From Mastigamoeba balamuthi (lineage: Eukaryota > Evosea > Mastigamoebida > Mastigamoebidae): a stretch of 64,000 nt of DNA. Below the pieces are notes generated by a model. That model saw only the letters and a program-made list of their open reading frames with translations, did no database searches and was not told the origin of the DNA. Position 1 is the stretch's first letter, and the number at the start of each line of letters is the position of its first letter. Where the stretch lies: positions 62,001-126,000 of the forward strand of contig CACRSC010000012.1 in assembly GCA_902651635.1 (NCBI GenBank). The letters run 5' to 3'. The position numbers were made by a program, and so were the translations under genes. Shown one piece after another: positions 53,825 through 64,000 of the stretch.

Positions 53825-55599
53825 ACACCCCGAGGGCGAGCCCGAATGAAGTGGGGGGCTTGCTTAATTATCCCACGTTCTCTGGCCGAAGAACCGCCGC
53901 TGTTCCGAACTGTTACTTACTGAACCTTCGGACTTGCCAGGGGACAAAATACCTCCAACTCTGACGCATACCGCGTCCATACACCCGCGAGGCACGCGAG
54001 CGTGACTGGAGTGGCCGAGCCATCGAGTCCCTCTGCAAATCAAGACCCCTCTTCCGGAAAAGCCGGAGACAATTTTGCCTATTACGGGCTTCGAAAGAGC
54101 ATCTTTTGATAATTCTGCGCTAATGCGCCTCCACAGAAGACACGGCTGGACCGAGCAATGGTAGCACCGATGTTCCCTCTCCGTGAGCACCAGCTCTCGG
54201 GCACAATGGCATTTCAAATTGACACTACACACGTCACTAGAAATGCGTGCACTGAGCGTGCACTATTCATCCACTGAACATCGCTTGTCACTTGCGGGAA
54301 AAGAGAGAGAGAAAGAACGAGGTCGGAGCGCTCAGCCGCGAACATCTGCTTAAGCAACGGCGTTGAGTAGCAGGTTCCGCTGCTTTTTCACTCAATTCCA
54401 CTCGTAATCCTTCCTCATGTAACAGGCCGATTGTGTTTTCTGAGTCCAGATTGTTGAGCACAAGGAAAAACTCGGACCACAGAAATTTGCTGCAATTTGC
54501 GCAACCCTGAAATCAACGCTGCGCGGAACTGGGAGCATGAGCTATTAGTACGCCGTCGTTCTTTTGTTGTGTAGTGGTGTCCGTCTCACTTTTCAGTGGG
54601 TTTTTGGGGTATCCATATTTTCCCCTCTTTTGTCTATTATTTTTTGAGACGAAAGGTGAGTGTGCCAGTCTTCAAATTTACCAACAACAGCATCACGTGT
54701 ATAAGATCTGTGGGGCGGTGGGCATGAGAAAACGGCTAGATTCATTGCTCACCAGTGGAGAAACAGAAAAAAAGAAGAAATCAAAAACACAGAGAAACTA
54801 ACAACTGTCCCCTGTTGTCTTCTTATCAGATAATTCCTGAAAAGTGATTTCCAGAAATGAAATTTAGGAAATTCGATTCAGGATCTGATTATGAAGTATT
54901 TATGATCTTATATTCTCTTAGTGATAAATGTGTCTCTTACAGAAAAGCAGAGATGGAATATGGTTCCTGCACTCATATCCCAAGAGCCCTCAGTGGGAAA
55001 AGATGTGCATTGCACAGTATAAGCATTGTGAACTATGATCAGCCCTACATTATATGAAAACCCAGCCAGACACTGTTAACACAGCACCATCAACCAAGAG
55101 AGCCAGATGAGTGACTTTGTAGAAAGAGAAAAATGAGACCAAATCCACGCCATCTCACTCAGCTGCTGCTCTGCACAGTATCATTCATTCGCCTTCAGGT
55201 TTCTTTCTTAGTTGTTTCACTGGCATTTACATGCATCAGAATTGAGTTAAGAAAACTCTGAGTGAAGAGTTGGTAACATATTGCCTCTTATTTTGTGTTT
55301 CCTTTTCAGATCTTCCTATTTCACAGGTATTCATATCCTCTTTGCACAGAGATTTGGTTGCAAGAGAGTATCATGTTCTCATGCATTCATAGTAGATGCT
55401 CTGCTCTCTATGAGGCATATTCAAACAGTAAACATACAGGGAGTCACAGTGACAGGCCTTTAGCAGAAGAAGTACCAATTCATCTTCAACAATACTACAT
55501 TTCGTGAGACAGCTAAGTGAAGTCTTCAGAAGAATCAATGGGCTAACTGGGAGTATTTCATGAATGCAAATTTTGCTTCTGTAAAAGGAACTGAAAGCA

Positions 55600-55925
55600 C
55601 GAGCCAGGGCAGTAAAGCTCTTCTGGTCAGATGAAGGTGTCAAAGTCAAGAACATCCTGATTGCTCTCAGCTTACATCAGAAAAAGGCCAGTCAGGGCAT
55701 GAACCACCAAGTGCGAGTGTCTTTGAATTTATATGACTCAGGTCACGGACGATCTGTGTGATGTCCACTTATGTGTCTTAAAACAGATACAATCACTTAT
55801 CACTCTGTTTAGAAAAATGTTCAAGATCGAATAACTTATGCACATATTCGTCTAATGGGCTACGAATAGGGAATTGAGACCTTCTCGACATTGTCTACAG
55901 CTTGGCTAGACCAGAATCCAAATGA
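55600..55925 (+). mobile_element. Possible Tc1/mariner transposase traces
   Basis: VKLFWSDEG (55611-55637) resembles the first catalytic Asp block of Tc1 transposases (VLFSDES), and AWLDQNPND (about 55899-55925) resembles the third-acid block (SPDLNPIE). The spacing is somewhat short, and the region between them is full of stops. Short motifs only, so this is tentative. Confidence 0.27.
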
Positions 55926-56126
55926 CATCACTGCTGTTTCCGAAACCGTCGTTTTCTCTGGCTGGCCTGGTTGGCTGAGCCAGAGAGAGCCCATACAAAA
56001 TGGTTTTTAAACAAATGGCTCTAGTCAGGTTGGTGTATATGATTCCGAAACTCTAACACACATGCTAAATGACGTCAGAAAGGCTTTATCCCACAGTTAG
56101 TTCGTGATCAAACAGGGTCAAAGATA

Positions 56127-56399
56127 ATGCCAAAATTAGATTCTCTCTATCTCTCATCTCAAACCATGGGCCATCTGAAGAACATGAACAGACTGCAGAA
56201 GTGTGCAGCTCTTGCACGCCAGGCCCAGGTGCATACTGAGAAAGTGATTTCTCCCCAGGTTGCTCTGCCTTCAGTTATGGCTGTTGCTGTTCTTGTAGTG
56301 GCTTCTCTGGTTGCAGCTCATGTGCTAAGGATGATCCAGGCCAGGAACAATTGTGCAGCTGCTCCAGTGGTTACTTCTGAGGCGGGACACAGTTGTTAA
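56127..56399 (+). CDS. Possible small single-pass membrane protein
   Basis: An open frame of 90 residues within the AT-rich island. It has a hydrophilic start, then one clear hydrophobic segment (ALPSVMAVAVLVVASLVAAHVL) and a short polar end. Its composition is less AT-rich than its surroundings. No family is recognised and no intron is apparent; it may be a chance open frame. Confidence 0.3.
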   Translation: MPKLDSLYLSSQTMGHLKNMNRLQKCAALARQAQVHTEKVISPQVALPSVMAVAVLVVASLVAAHVLRMIQARNNCAAAPVVTSEAGHSC

Positions 56400-57301
56400 G
56401 TACCCAGGTTCACCTTCCCATAAGATGTGACTCATTGTTGCCCTTAGTTATCAGAAGTGACAAGCAATTCTGGATCTTACAGGTTCCTGTATTGTGAAGT
56501 CCTTATCCTTCTGATGTGCTTATAGAAGTGTTTGTGCTGAGAGGATCTGGATATGTAAAAAGAGTTATGAAAGTGTATCCTGGGATAGCTTACTAGGACA
56601 GAGCCAATTTGAAGCTGATGGAAATTTCTTTGGTATACTTGATCCTGAACAGACAGATAAGAAACATTACCTTGCAAATGTGTTGCTTGATTTGCAACAA
56701 CACCACTGAAGCTGGTTGCCCAGGTACAACCCAAAGGCAATTAAGTCTGGTGGCATAGAATCACATTTCATCCATATGGTACCACACTGTGGTGTTCAAC
56801 TGTATAGCAGCAAAAGAAAGAGTCCACTGAAGGTTGATGCTACTCAGTGAGTATTGGCAATGCATACACTTTAACATGACGAAATCCCATTTCTGAGCAA
56901 AATGACACACAGTGGCAGGAGAGCCAACACCCCACTGGCTGCATATGCCTTCAGCTTCTGATGGCTATTCGTTCAGCCCTGACAACTTTGATATGTGCCC
57001 TTCTTACTGTATGGTGTCATGTTACATACACAATTAGACGTCTTCATCCAGTACTGCTTTTTCTCTTTGACAATATCACACAGTTGATTTAATGTGTCGG
57101 ATGTCGGACCTTGTGAAGAGAGGGAGATATACAGGGAGAATAAATAAATGAGATTACTGCAAATTTTCGCAGTATGGCAAGCCCTCAGAAACAGGCGAGG
57201 ATCGATCCGGGAGAGATTCGTTGCTCAGGTATCAAGAAGATTCGCCCGCTTCAGAATAATATCCAACACAAAAGTACTCGCGCGCGCGGATTGTTGCCGT
57301 C

Positions 57302-58566
57302 ATGTCGAACTGCCGAGTGTTCGGTGCGACGCGCTGTTCCCCTTTTCGGAGACCCTGACGCGCGTGCCACTTGCCCTTCCCAGTGGGAAACATCCCGTAC
57401 GAGGCGACGCGCGAGGAGCTGGTGGGCGTGTTCTCGCGCGTGGGCCACGTGGTCGACTTCAAGCTCATCAGCGACAGGGACAAGAAGCCCCGCGGCTACG
57501 GCTTCTGCGAGTTCTCCGACCCCATGACCGCCCAGACGGCCTTGCACACCAGTTGCGTCATCTCGCCTCCCCCTTGATTTCGGTATCTTCCTCCCTGCTG
57601 ATGACGTGGGTTTCCTGGAATTGCGCCCCAGTGAATGGCGTCCAGCTGCACGGCAGGCCTCTGCGCGTGGACCACGCGGACGCGGACAAGTCGGGGTCGG
57701 GGCAGTCGCAGGGCCCCGTGCTCGACTCGTACGGCTACGCCCCGCAGATGTACGGCAACGCCTACGGCCGCGGGCCGCAGGGCGCGGGGTCGTACGGCGC
57801 CCCTCCGCCTCCCCCGGGGGCCTATGGCGGCTACGCCCCTGCGCCCCCGGCGGGCGTGCTCGAGGTCAACGAGGTCGTCGAGCGCATGCAGCCCAGGCAG
57901 CTCGCAGAGGTCATCGAGCGCGCGAGGGCCCTGGCGCAGTCCAACCCCGAGGGCGCACGCAAGCTCCTCGGCGAGGTCCGTGCATATTGCGATAGCGTAG
58001 CAGGATCGAGTCCCGGAACTGACATCTTTTTTGTGCTTCTCCTGTATCGCAGAACCCTCAGTTGGCATTCGCGCTGCTGCAGGCACACGTGAGCCTGGGG
58101 CTGATCGACTCGAACACTGCGCAGGCCATGCTTGTGGTTGCGCAGCAGGGCCCGCCGCCCCCGCCCCCGCCGCAGGTGCAGCAGGCTGCTCCTGTGCCCG
58201 TGCAGATGCAGGTTGTGCCGCCGCCCCCGCCGCAGGTCATGATGCAGCCGCCCCCGACATCGTTCTACAACACGCCGCCGCCGCCCCCAGGCATGGTTGG
58301 CTACTCGCAGCCCCCGCAGGTTGTACGCCACAGAACGCGTCTGGAGTCCGTCAGTTGCTGACCATTCAATTGTGCAGCAGCAGATGGTGCCGCCGCCGCC
58401 GCCGCCGATAGCGCAGCAGCAGCAGCAGCAGGACATGAGCTTCCAGGCGGATCTGTGGAACCATGTGGCACAGATGACACAGGATCAGATCGAAAAGTTG
58501 CCGCCGCAGGAGCGGCAGCAGGTGCTGCTGATCCGTCAGACGATGATGAGCGGAGCGAAGTTCTGA
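57302..58566 (+). CDS. CSTF2: Cleavage stimulation factor subunit 2 (CstF-64)
   Basis: Exons 57302-57323, 57384-57551, 57632-57975, 58053-58319 and 58378-58566 give 329 residues. The spliced N terminus CRVFVGNIPYEATREELVGVF is an RRM with RNP2, and RNP1 reads PRGYGFCEF. The hinge domain that binds CstF-77 or symplekin follows (VVERMQPRQLAEVIERA, NPQLAFALLQAH), then a Pro/Gln/Met-rich linker and the C-terminal helical domain (QIEKLPPQERQQVLLIRQ) that contacts Pcf11. CstF-64 binds the GU-rich element downstream of poly(A) sites during pre-mRNA 3' processing. The shorter length than animal forms reflects the missing MEAR repeats. Confidence 0.95.
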
Positions 58567-58850
58567 ATACACCTACCCCCCGTATGCCTTAGTTCCCCGT
58601 GTCCTGGCTTGTTGCCTTGCACTTTGCCTCCGTTGTCCTCGTGAGGAGCAAAGAACAAACTCGAATACCAAGATATTGACCTGAGGAGCGACTGCCTGGG
58701 TGGTTGTTGTGGTTGGGACACTGGATTTCATTCTGGCCAGCGCAAATACCAGAGGGAAATAACTGTGTTACATTTGCGTCAGCCGGTGTAATGGAAGGGA
58801 GCCTCGGTTGCCGGAGTGGAGTGTACTGAGGAAGGCTGGGGCAAAGACGA

Positions 58851-60531
58851 CTAGGGACTCACCAGGCTGGTGCCGACGGTCAAGCGCTTGATATCGGTGA
58901 GGTACTTCTCTGGCACCCCGCGCTGCTTGAGCTCATCAATCTTGCGTGCCTTCATCTCCTCCGCGCGGGTCCTCATGTCCTCTTCCTGCATCGTCATCGC
59001 CCCGCTCGACTGCTGAGTGCTGCCGCCGCTCCCGGGCGACGGGATTCTCGCCGAGGCGACCCCAATCTTCTCCGCCCCTCCCCCGGCGCTCGACTGGCGC
59101 CTGCGGCTGCGGGTGTCCAGCGTCTGCCGGAGCTGGTCCTCCGCAACGCGCCTGCTCTGCTCGCGGCGCACGGCCTCCTGCTGCGCAAAGCGCTCGCGGT
59201 CTGCCGCGGCCTCCCTCTGCAGCCTCTCGCGCTCCTCACGCAGCGCGCGGCGCTCTGCCTCCAGGCGGGCCTGCTTCTCGAGGGCGTACTGGTGTTGCGC
59301 GGCACTCAGCTGCTCTCTCGCCGCGCGGCGCCTCTCGGCCTCGCGCGCACGCTGCTCCGCCTCGATCTCGCGGGGTGCCTGGGGCTTTGTGCGGTAGCAA
59401 CAGACACCGCGGTTCGCCGATCAGTTGATTTTGCAGATCCGCTGTGGGCTACGAACAGATCCCGCGGATACCTTCGGAGATGGCGGGCCCGTGTGCACCG
59501 CTCCCGACGCGCTGTGGCGACGCGAGGGGCTATCGAGGGCCTTGCGGGCGTTCTCGTACTCGACGAGGCGCTTTCCGCGCTCGATCTCCGCCTGGCGCTC
59601 CTGCTCCGCGCGGGCTCTCGCAGCGGCTATCTCCGCCTGCCTGCGCTCTTCGTCGCGCTCGCGCATGCGTGCCTCCTCGTGCGCGCGCTGCTGCTGCATG
59701 TTGAAGTCCACGATCTCCTTGGACTTCTTCCTGTTGTCCGCGGGTGATCAGTAACAGTCTCCCTGGGATTCCACGAATTGCCTGCGTCGCTGAGGACGGG
59801 AGGGCGCGCGCACATCTTGGCGTCGAGGCGTGCGCGGGCGATGGCCTCCTGCTCTTGTTTGAACTGCTCCTGCGTCTTGTGTATCTCCTCGCGCGACCTC
59901 TCGATGGCGTTCTTCTTGTTCTCGATCTTCTCCGTGTCCATTTGCTGTGTTGACGTGACCGCATACGTGTCAGTGACGTCTGTTCCCCCTCTTGGGGGAA
60001 ATCTGGCGTGGCTGGTGCTCACATGTAGCTCCTGCTTGACGACGGCGCTCCGGTGCAGGAGCTCCTCCTTGCGCCTCCTCTCGGCCTCGCGGTCTGCCTC
60101 GAGGGCCCTGCGCCTGTCGGCCTCGACTGTCGCGATGAGCGCGGCCTCCTCCGCCTTATGCCTCTGCTCGAGCTGCGCCTTGGCGACGACCTGCTTGTCG
60201 CGCTCTGCGCTCGCCATGGCGCTGCTGCCCAGCTCCTCGAGCTTCCTCGCCAGCTCCACCGTATCGTCCGCATTCAGCACCTGGGGGAACCGCACATCAG
60301 TGCCCTCACTTTGATCTCCTGGGAAGAAGAGGGAGGGGGGGGCGAGACAGAGGGGCGGTGGAGGGGCATTGGGGGTCTACGAAGAGGATAGGAGATAGTG
60401 TCTGTGTGTGGTTGTCGTGGGTAACGGGGGAGGACCGAGCTCACGTTTCTGGCCGGCACCATCTTGGGTGGGGACGCCGGAACGTGTCCCGTTATCTCGC
60501 AGGTCTTGAACTCCTGCTCGAGGCGCTTCAT
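58851..60531 (-). CDS. CFAP45: CFAP45-like ciliary microtubule inner protein
   Basis: Exons 60531-60445, 60280-60023, 59944-59814, 59730-59472 and 59378-58851 give 420 residues. Almost the whole protein is charged helix of the trichohyalin-plectin-homology type (ERDEERRQAEIAAARARAEQ). The end ARKIDELKQRGVPEKYLTDI parallels the conserved CFAP45 ending KLEELRATGLPEKYCIEV, which separates it from other TPH proteins. CFAP45 lies inside doublet microtubules of motile cilia. A Ser-rich insert sits just before the C terminus. The protein is shorter than the animal one (551). It shares a 324-base divergent promoter with the poly-Q gene. Confidence 0.75.
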
Positions 60532-60603
60532 GATACCAACGTACGTGGAGAGCGCGTATGCCGCTGCCTTTGGCGATGGCTAAAAATAGCTGCTGGGCAA
60601 GCC

Positions 60604-60777
60604 GGATATCTGGTGGAGGAGATCTCTCTCAATCGGCACCAAGGCCAAGGTGGAAGCTCAGCCCGGTCTGACCACTTGCGGTGGTGTGCCGCCCAGAGCA
60701 CAGTGGTCAAAGAGCGGCGGTGACCATTCAAAAGATATCAAGGGGTGGGGAATATCTGTGACGTGTGCGCAGATATC
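60604..60777. promoter_or_regulatory. Divergent promoter with repeated ATATC motifs
   Basis: GGATATCTGG (60604-60613), AGATATCA (60733-60740), AATATCTG (60751-60758) and CAGATATC (60770-60777) lie between the CFAP45 start (60531) and the poly-Q gene start (60856). The last two form an inverted repeat with 7-base arms and an 11-base spacer. Confidence 0.5.
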
Positions 60778-60855
60778 GCCTTTTGTTCTTGGCCGCTGCG
60801 CGCGCGAACCCACTCGACCCCCGAGCGCAGTAGTTCAGTCAGCAACTGGGGTCCC

Positions 60856-62146
60856 ATGTCGTCTTCGGGGACCCCGCAGCAGCAGTACCAGTGCGCCGCG
60901 TGCCTCTCGCCGCTCGATGTGCGCCGGAACCAGTTCTTCCCCATAGTCAAGGGGCGCGTGGGCCGCCTGGAGATCGTCATCCCGCTCCAGTCGCCCAGCG
61001 CGGGGTTCCTGTGCAACACGTGGCACGCCGCCGCTCCCCCCTCGCGCCGCTCGTTTTTCGCTCTGTGTTCCGGCTGACGTCAAGGGGCATTCATTTCCGC
61101 CTGCGTTGCGTCACGACGGAGAATTCTACCCCTTTGCCTGCACCTCGTCATCACACTTAGCTTGTGCACTGACTGACACTGGACGGCGAGTGCAGCTACA
61201 ACAGGAACTGGAGGTCTGTCACGTCGCTCAGCACGCCGGCCGGCGAAGAGCAGCCCTCCCTGTCCGCCGCCACCGGCATGCAGCCGCCCGCCCCCTCCCC
61301 GGCCGCTGCCCCGACGGCCCCGCAGCAGCACCCGCAGATGCAGGCGCCAGCACCGCAGCAGGCCCAGGGAGGCGACCAGCAGGCGCCGGTCGCTGGCGAG
61401 ATCAGAGTCTGGGAGCCTGCCCCGCCCCTCGAGCTCTGCGGGAAGCAGTTCGCGCGCGCCCGATGCGTCACCTACGACAGGTGCCCCTCCTGCGCTCTCG
61501 TCCCTCCCAGTTGGCCCTGTCCCACCTTTGCCTGCGTTGACGACACCACGGGGGGACGTGGTGGGGCCACGCACAGGGTCTACTTCGGGGAGGTCTTTGT
61601 GACGGAGTTCTTCGGGGTCGGGCGGGAGGTCGGAGCGGAGCTTGAGCGGTCGTGGCTGTTTCCCGAGATGCTGCTGATCGATTCCATGGCGCACTCCGCC
61701 GACTTTGTGCGGCTGGTACAGCTGGGCGTCATGCCGCCCGACTGCCCTCGTCAGGCACGTGCACTTGGCGCTCGTTTGCAGCGCTTACACAGGCGCCGCG
61801 CTGCCGCAGGTGCTGATAACGATGACGGGGCTGCAACACATGGCGACGGGCATCGCCACGCGCCACCCGGAGTCGTGGTCGTACGTCAGGCAGAGGCTGG
61901 ACCCCGAGAAGGTGCGCCTGCTCACGTCGCCGTCGATGGGCAAGCGCCCGGCGCCTGTGGAGAACGCGGACAACGCCAAGGCGCTCAGGGCTGCCGAGGC
62001 GTTCCTGCTGGAGATTGTGAAGCTCAAGGAGTGCGTCAAGGAGATGAGGTCCGCGGCCATCGCAGTGGTGCGCCCCACGTCACTATTATACAATCGGCGA
62101 CTGAACAACCCCCACAGCACGACGAGATTCAGCTTCACAACCATCA

Positions 62147-62183
<37 letters not shown>

Positions 62184-62720
62184 CAGGCTGCACTGATGGC
62201 CCAAGGATCTGGAATTCTCAGAAGACAGGGATCCTCGTCGTCGCTTGCGCTCGGCACGCCGCAGATGACGCCCATGCAGCCGCCAGCCTCGCAGCCTTCC
62301 CGCCCGAGCCAGTCGCAGCCAGCAACGCCCCAGCAGCCCGTCCAGCAGCCCCCCGGGCAGCAGCAACTCCAGCAGCAGCAGGCAGCCGCTGTGGGAGCTG
62401 CCCTGAGGCAGGCGCTGTTCGCGCAGCCGCCGCCGCTGTCGCAGCTGCAGATGAACCCCGGGGGCGGCGGGTCGCAGGGCACGCAGAGCGCACTGGCAGC
62501 GCTCCAGGCGGCGCTGCCGGGGGCGCTGCCGGCGGCATGGCAGAACCTGCTGCCACTCATGGGCGGCGGGGGCTCTGGCGGTGCCCTCGAGGCGTTGTTG
62601 GCGCGCGCAGGAGCTATGTCCCAACTACAGCAAGCGCAGCAGCAGCAGCAAGCGGCGCAAGGGCAGGGTCAGAGTATGGGCCAGGCACCTGGGGCGCGGG
62701 CTTCAGCGCCCCAGAAGTGA
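60856..62720 (+). CDS. Poly-Q protein of unknown function
   Basis: Exons 60856-61019, 61196-61480, 61577-61749, 61793-62067 and 62118-62720 give 499 residues. The N terminus has a CxxC (YQCAACLSPLDVRRNQFFP) and a beta-rich segment; the middle is a compact domain (VYFGEVFVTEFFG, MLLIDSMAHSADFVRLVQLG, VLITMTGLQHMATG) with a helical end; the C-terminal 200 residues are Gln/Pro/Ala-rich, including a CAG run. It resembles transcriptional co-regulator architecture, but no family is recognised. Intron 2 is in frame and open (96 bases). Intron 3 has two possible readings: a GT donor at 61750 (43 bases) or a GC donor at 61755; the GT form is used. Confidence 0.65.
62144..62192 (+). repeat. CAG triplet tract
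   Basis: About 14-16 CAG/CAA codons in a row encode poly-Gln in the preceding gene. Likely to vary in length. Confidence 0.85.
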
Positions 62721-62836
62721 CTCGGTGCCGCGTCGAGTTAACAGAGTCCTTTGTTTCCTTATCAAGCAAAGCAAGTGACACAAACGCGGTGAGTTAAGGC
62801 GCGAATCAATTGGTATTGCGATGAAGTGCGAGTGCG

Positions 62837-63650
62837 CTACTTGGAGCGCTGCAGGGGCCAGCGGAAGAAGACCTTGCCGTCGGCGTCGACCTTCTTCGCA
62901 GCCGAGTGCGCGCTGAGCTTCCTGCGCAGGGACATGTCGTGGCACATCTCCCCGAGCTTCTCGGCCCTCTTCTCCCTCTGCTCGGCCTCGGCGTAGGCCC
63001 TCATCCTCACCTTGGCGTCCTTGGGCGTCTGCTTGCCCTGCACCAGCTTCTCTTCCCGCAGCTGCGACAGGTGCGGCCTGACGCGGCTGTTGACGAGCTC
63101 CGGCGCCGTGTCGAAGTACTCGGCAGCGTCGAACTTCTGCACGTCGTCCGCGGACTCCATGAACACCACGTGCTTGTTGGCCGCCGGTGCGCTCAGGCCG
63201 TGCAGAGACGCGCGGATGCGCTCGGCCCTGCGCCTGTCGATCTCGCGCCTCATGGTGAGGTAGCTCTCGTCCTGTGCCGCAAAGAGAGGGAAGGGGAATT
63301 GCGTTATTGCTGTGCGTCATTCCACCACACGAGAGCCGTGGGAGAAACGGGTCTCGCACCTGATCGCGCATGAGGCGCAGCTCGGCCTCGGTCCAGCGCC
63401 TGGGGGCCTCGGTGCTCTCCCACTTGCCGTCGGCCATGCGCGAGCGCATCATGCCGAAGGCGAACTCGTCGGCGTTGCGGTCGGCCGCCTTGCGCTTGAG
63501 CGAGAGGATCTGCTCCCTCTTGCGCTTGAACACGCGCGCGCGCTCCACATAGTCCTTGTGCTTCTCCAGGAACCCCGCGCCGTGGCGGGCGCGCGACGTC
63601 GGCTGCGACCTCTCCTTGTGTATGCGGCGCTTGAACTGGTACTTGCCCAT
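62837..63650 (-). CDS. UTP11: U3 snoRNA-associated protein 11 (UTP11)
   Basis: Exons 63650-63360 and 63271-62837 give 241 residues, close to the normal 253. HKERSQPTSRARHGAGFLEKHKDY at the start, NADEFAFGM, LRLMRDQDESYLTM across the splice, and KHVVFMESADDVQKFD followed by DTAPELV match UTP11 along its length. UTP11 is part of the small-subunit processome that handles early 18S rRNA maturation in the nucleolus. The protein is strongly basic. The 88-base intron has a GTGCGA donor. It ends 116 bases from the convergent poly-Q gene. Confidence 0.93.
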
Positions 63651-63812
63651 CGCCGGTGTCTTGCGCTCCGAGCCGAGTGGTCTCTGCTGAAGAGAAGGGG
63701 AGGAGGGAAGATATTATCCGAAGATGACATCAACACGGGGTAATTCTCTCTGAATTAAAACGATAACAATTGTTATCAGGGTTCTTTGCGGCGGAAGGGG
63801 GTGGTGGGCCAC

Positions 63813-64000
<188 letters not shown>

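Larger units (their letters stand above)
53825..57301. other. Second AT-rich island
   Basis: After a GC-richer shoulder to about 54540, the sequence becomes AT-rich until just before CSTF2. Open frames are short. It contains a possible small membrane protein (56127-56399) and weak traces of a Tc1-like transposase (about 55600-55920). Similar in composition to the island at 16885-21070. Confidence 0.55.

Noticed and set aside
61750-61812. Sixth GC-AG intron (donor at 61755) in the poly-Q gene
   Set aside because: A GT-AG alternative (61750-61792) keeps the same frame, so the case is not counted.

Overview
This window is nuclear DNA of a microbial eukaryote. Genes are GC-rich, packed on both strands and cut by many short introns (mostly 41-95 bases), and the products are eukaryotic housekeeping proteins. 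Two flagellar genes (a dynein-2 intermediate chain and a CFAP45 homologue), a tandem pair of receptor cyclases built like the amoebozoan TmcB family, and bacterial-type secreted hydrolases fit a flagellated amoebozoan, for example an archamoeba such as Mastigamoeba. That assignment is inference. All exon boundaries were worked out by hand from reading-frame phase, splice sites and family similarity.

Layout. 1-16900: the end of eIF4A; WDR60/DYNC2I1; eRF1; PAK1IP1/Mak11; a CtIP/Sae2 DNA-end-resection protein; a secreted C39-like peptidase; an SDS22-type leucine-rich-repeat protein; the gamma-secretase subunit PEN-2; and a poly-Q CCCH zinc-finger protein. 16900-21060: an AT-rich island without convincing genes, holding a decayed Tc1/mariner transposase. 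21070-31150: a divergent pair of small heat-shock proteins, PQBP1, a GDE2-type membrane glycerophosphodiesterase, a WD40 protein with a SOCS-box-like tail, an EEF1AKMT4-like methyltransferase, the TFIIH subunit GTF2H5, and a GPI-anchored-looking esterase. 31150-39450: a PB1/RG-repeat/beta-propeller protein, two unrecognised small genes, a PMP3 proteolipid, and a cysteine-rich type I receptor-like protein. 39600-49855: two tandem TmcB-type receptor cyclases, the second cut off by a single N at 49856. 49900-53850: a long coiled-coil protein, one poorly resolved gene and one small gene. 53850-57300: a second AT-rich island. 57300-64000: CSTF2, CFAP45, a poly-Q protein, UTP11 and the end of methionine aminopeptidase 2.

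The genes do not form one pathway. They group loosely into RNA processing and ribosome biogenesis (CSTF2, PQBP1, PAK1IP1, UTP11), translation (eIF4A, eRF1, EEF1AKMT4, MetAP2), genome maintenance and transcription (CtIP, GTF2H5), cilia (WDR60, CFAP45), and surface sensing and secretion (cyclases, cysteine-rich receptor, GDE, PEN-2, C39 peptidase, esterase).

The most unusual signals are a recurrent ATATCTG / GATATC motif just upstream of many start codons, sometimes as inverted repeats; splice donors that very often read GTGCG or GTACG, plus several likely GC-AG introns; and a 409-base stretch, intron included, that is identical between the two otherwise diverged cyclases, which suggests gene conversion.
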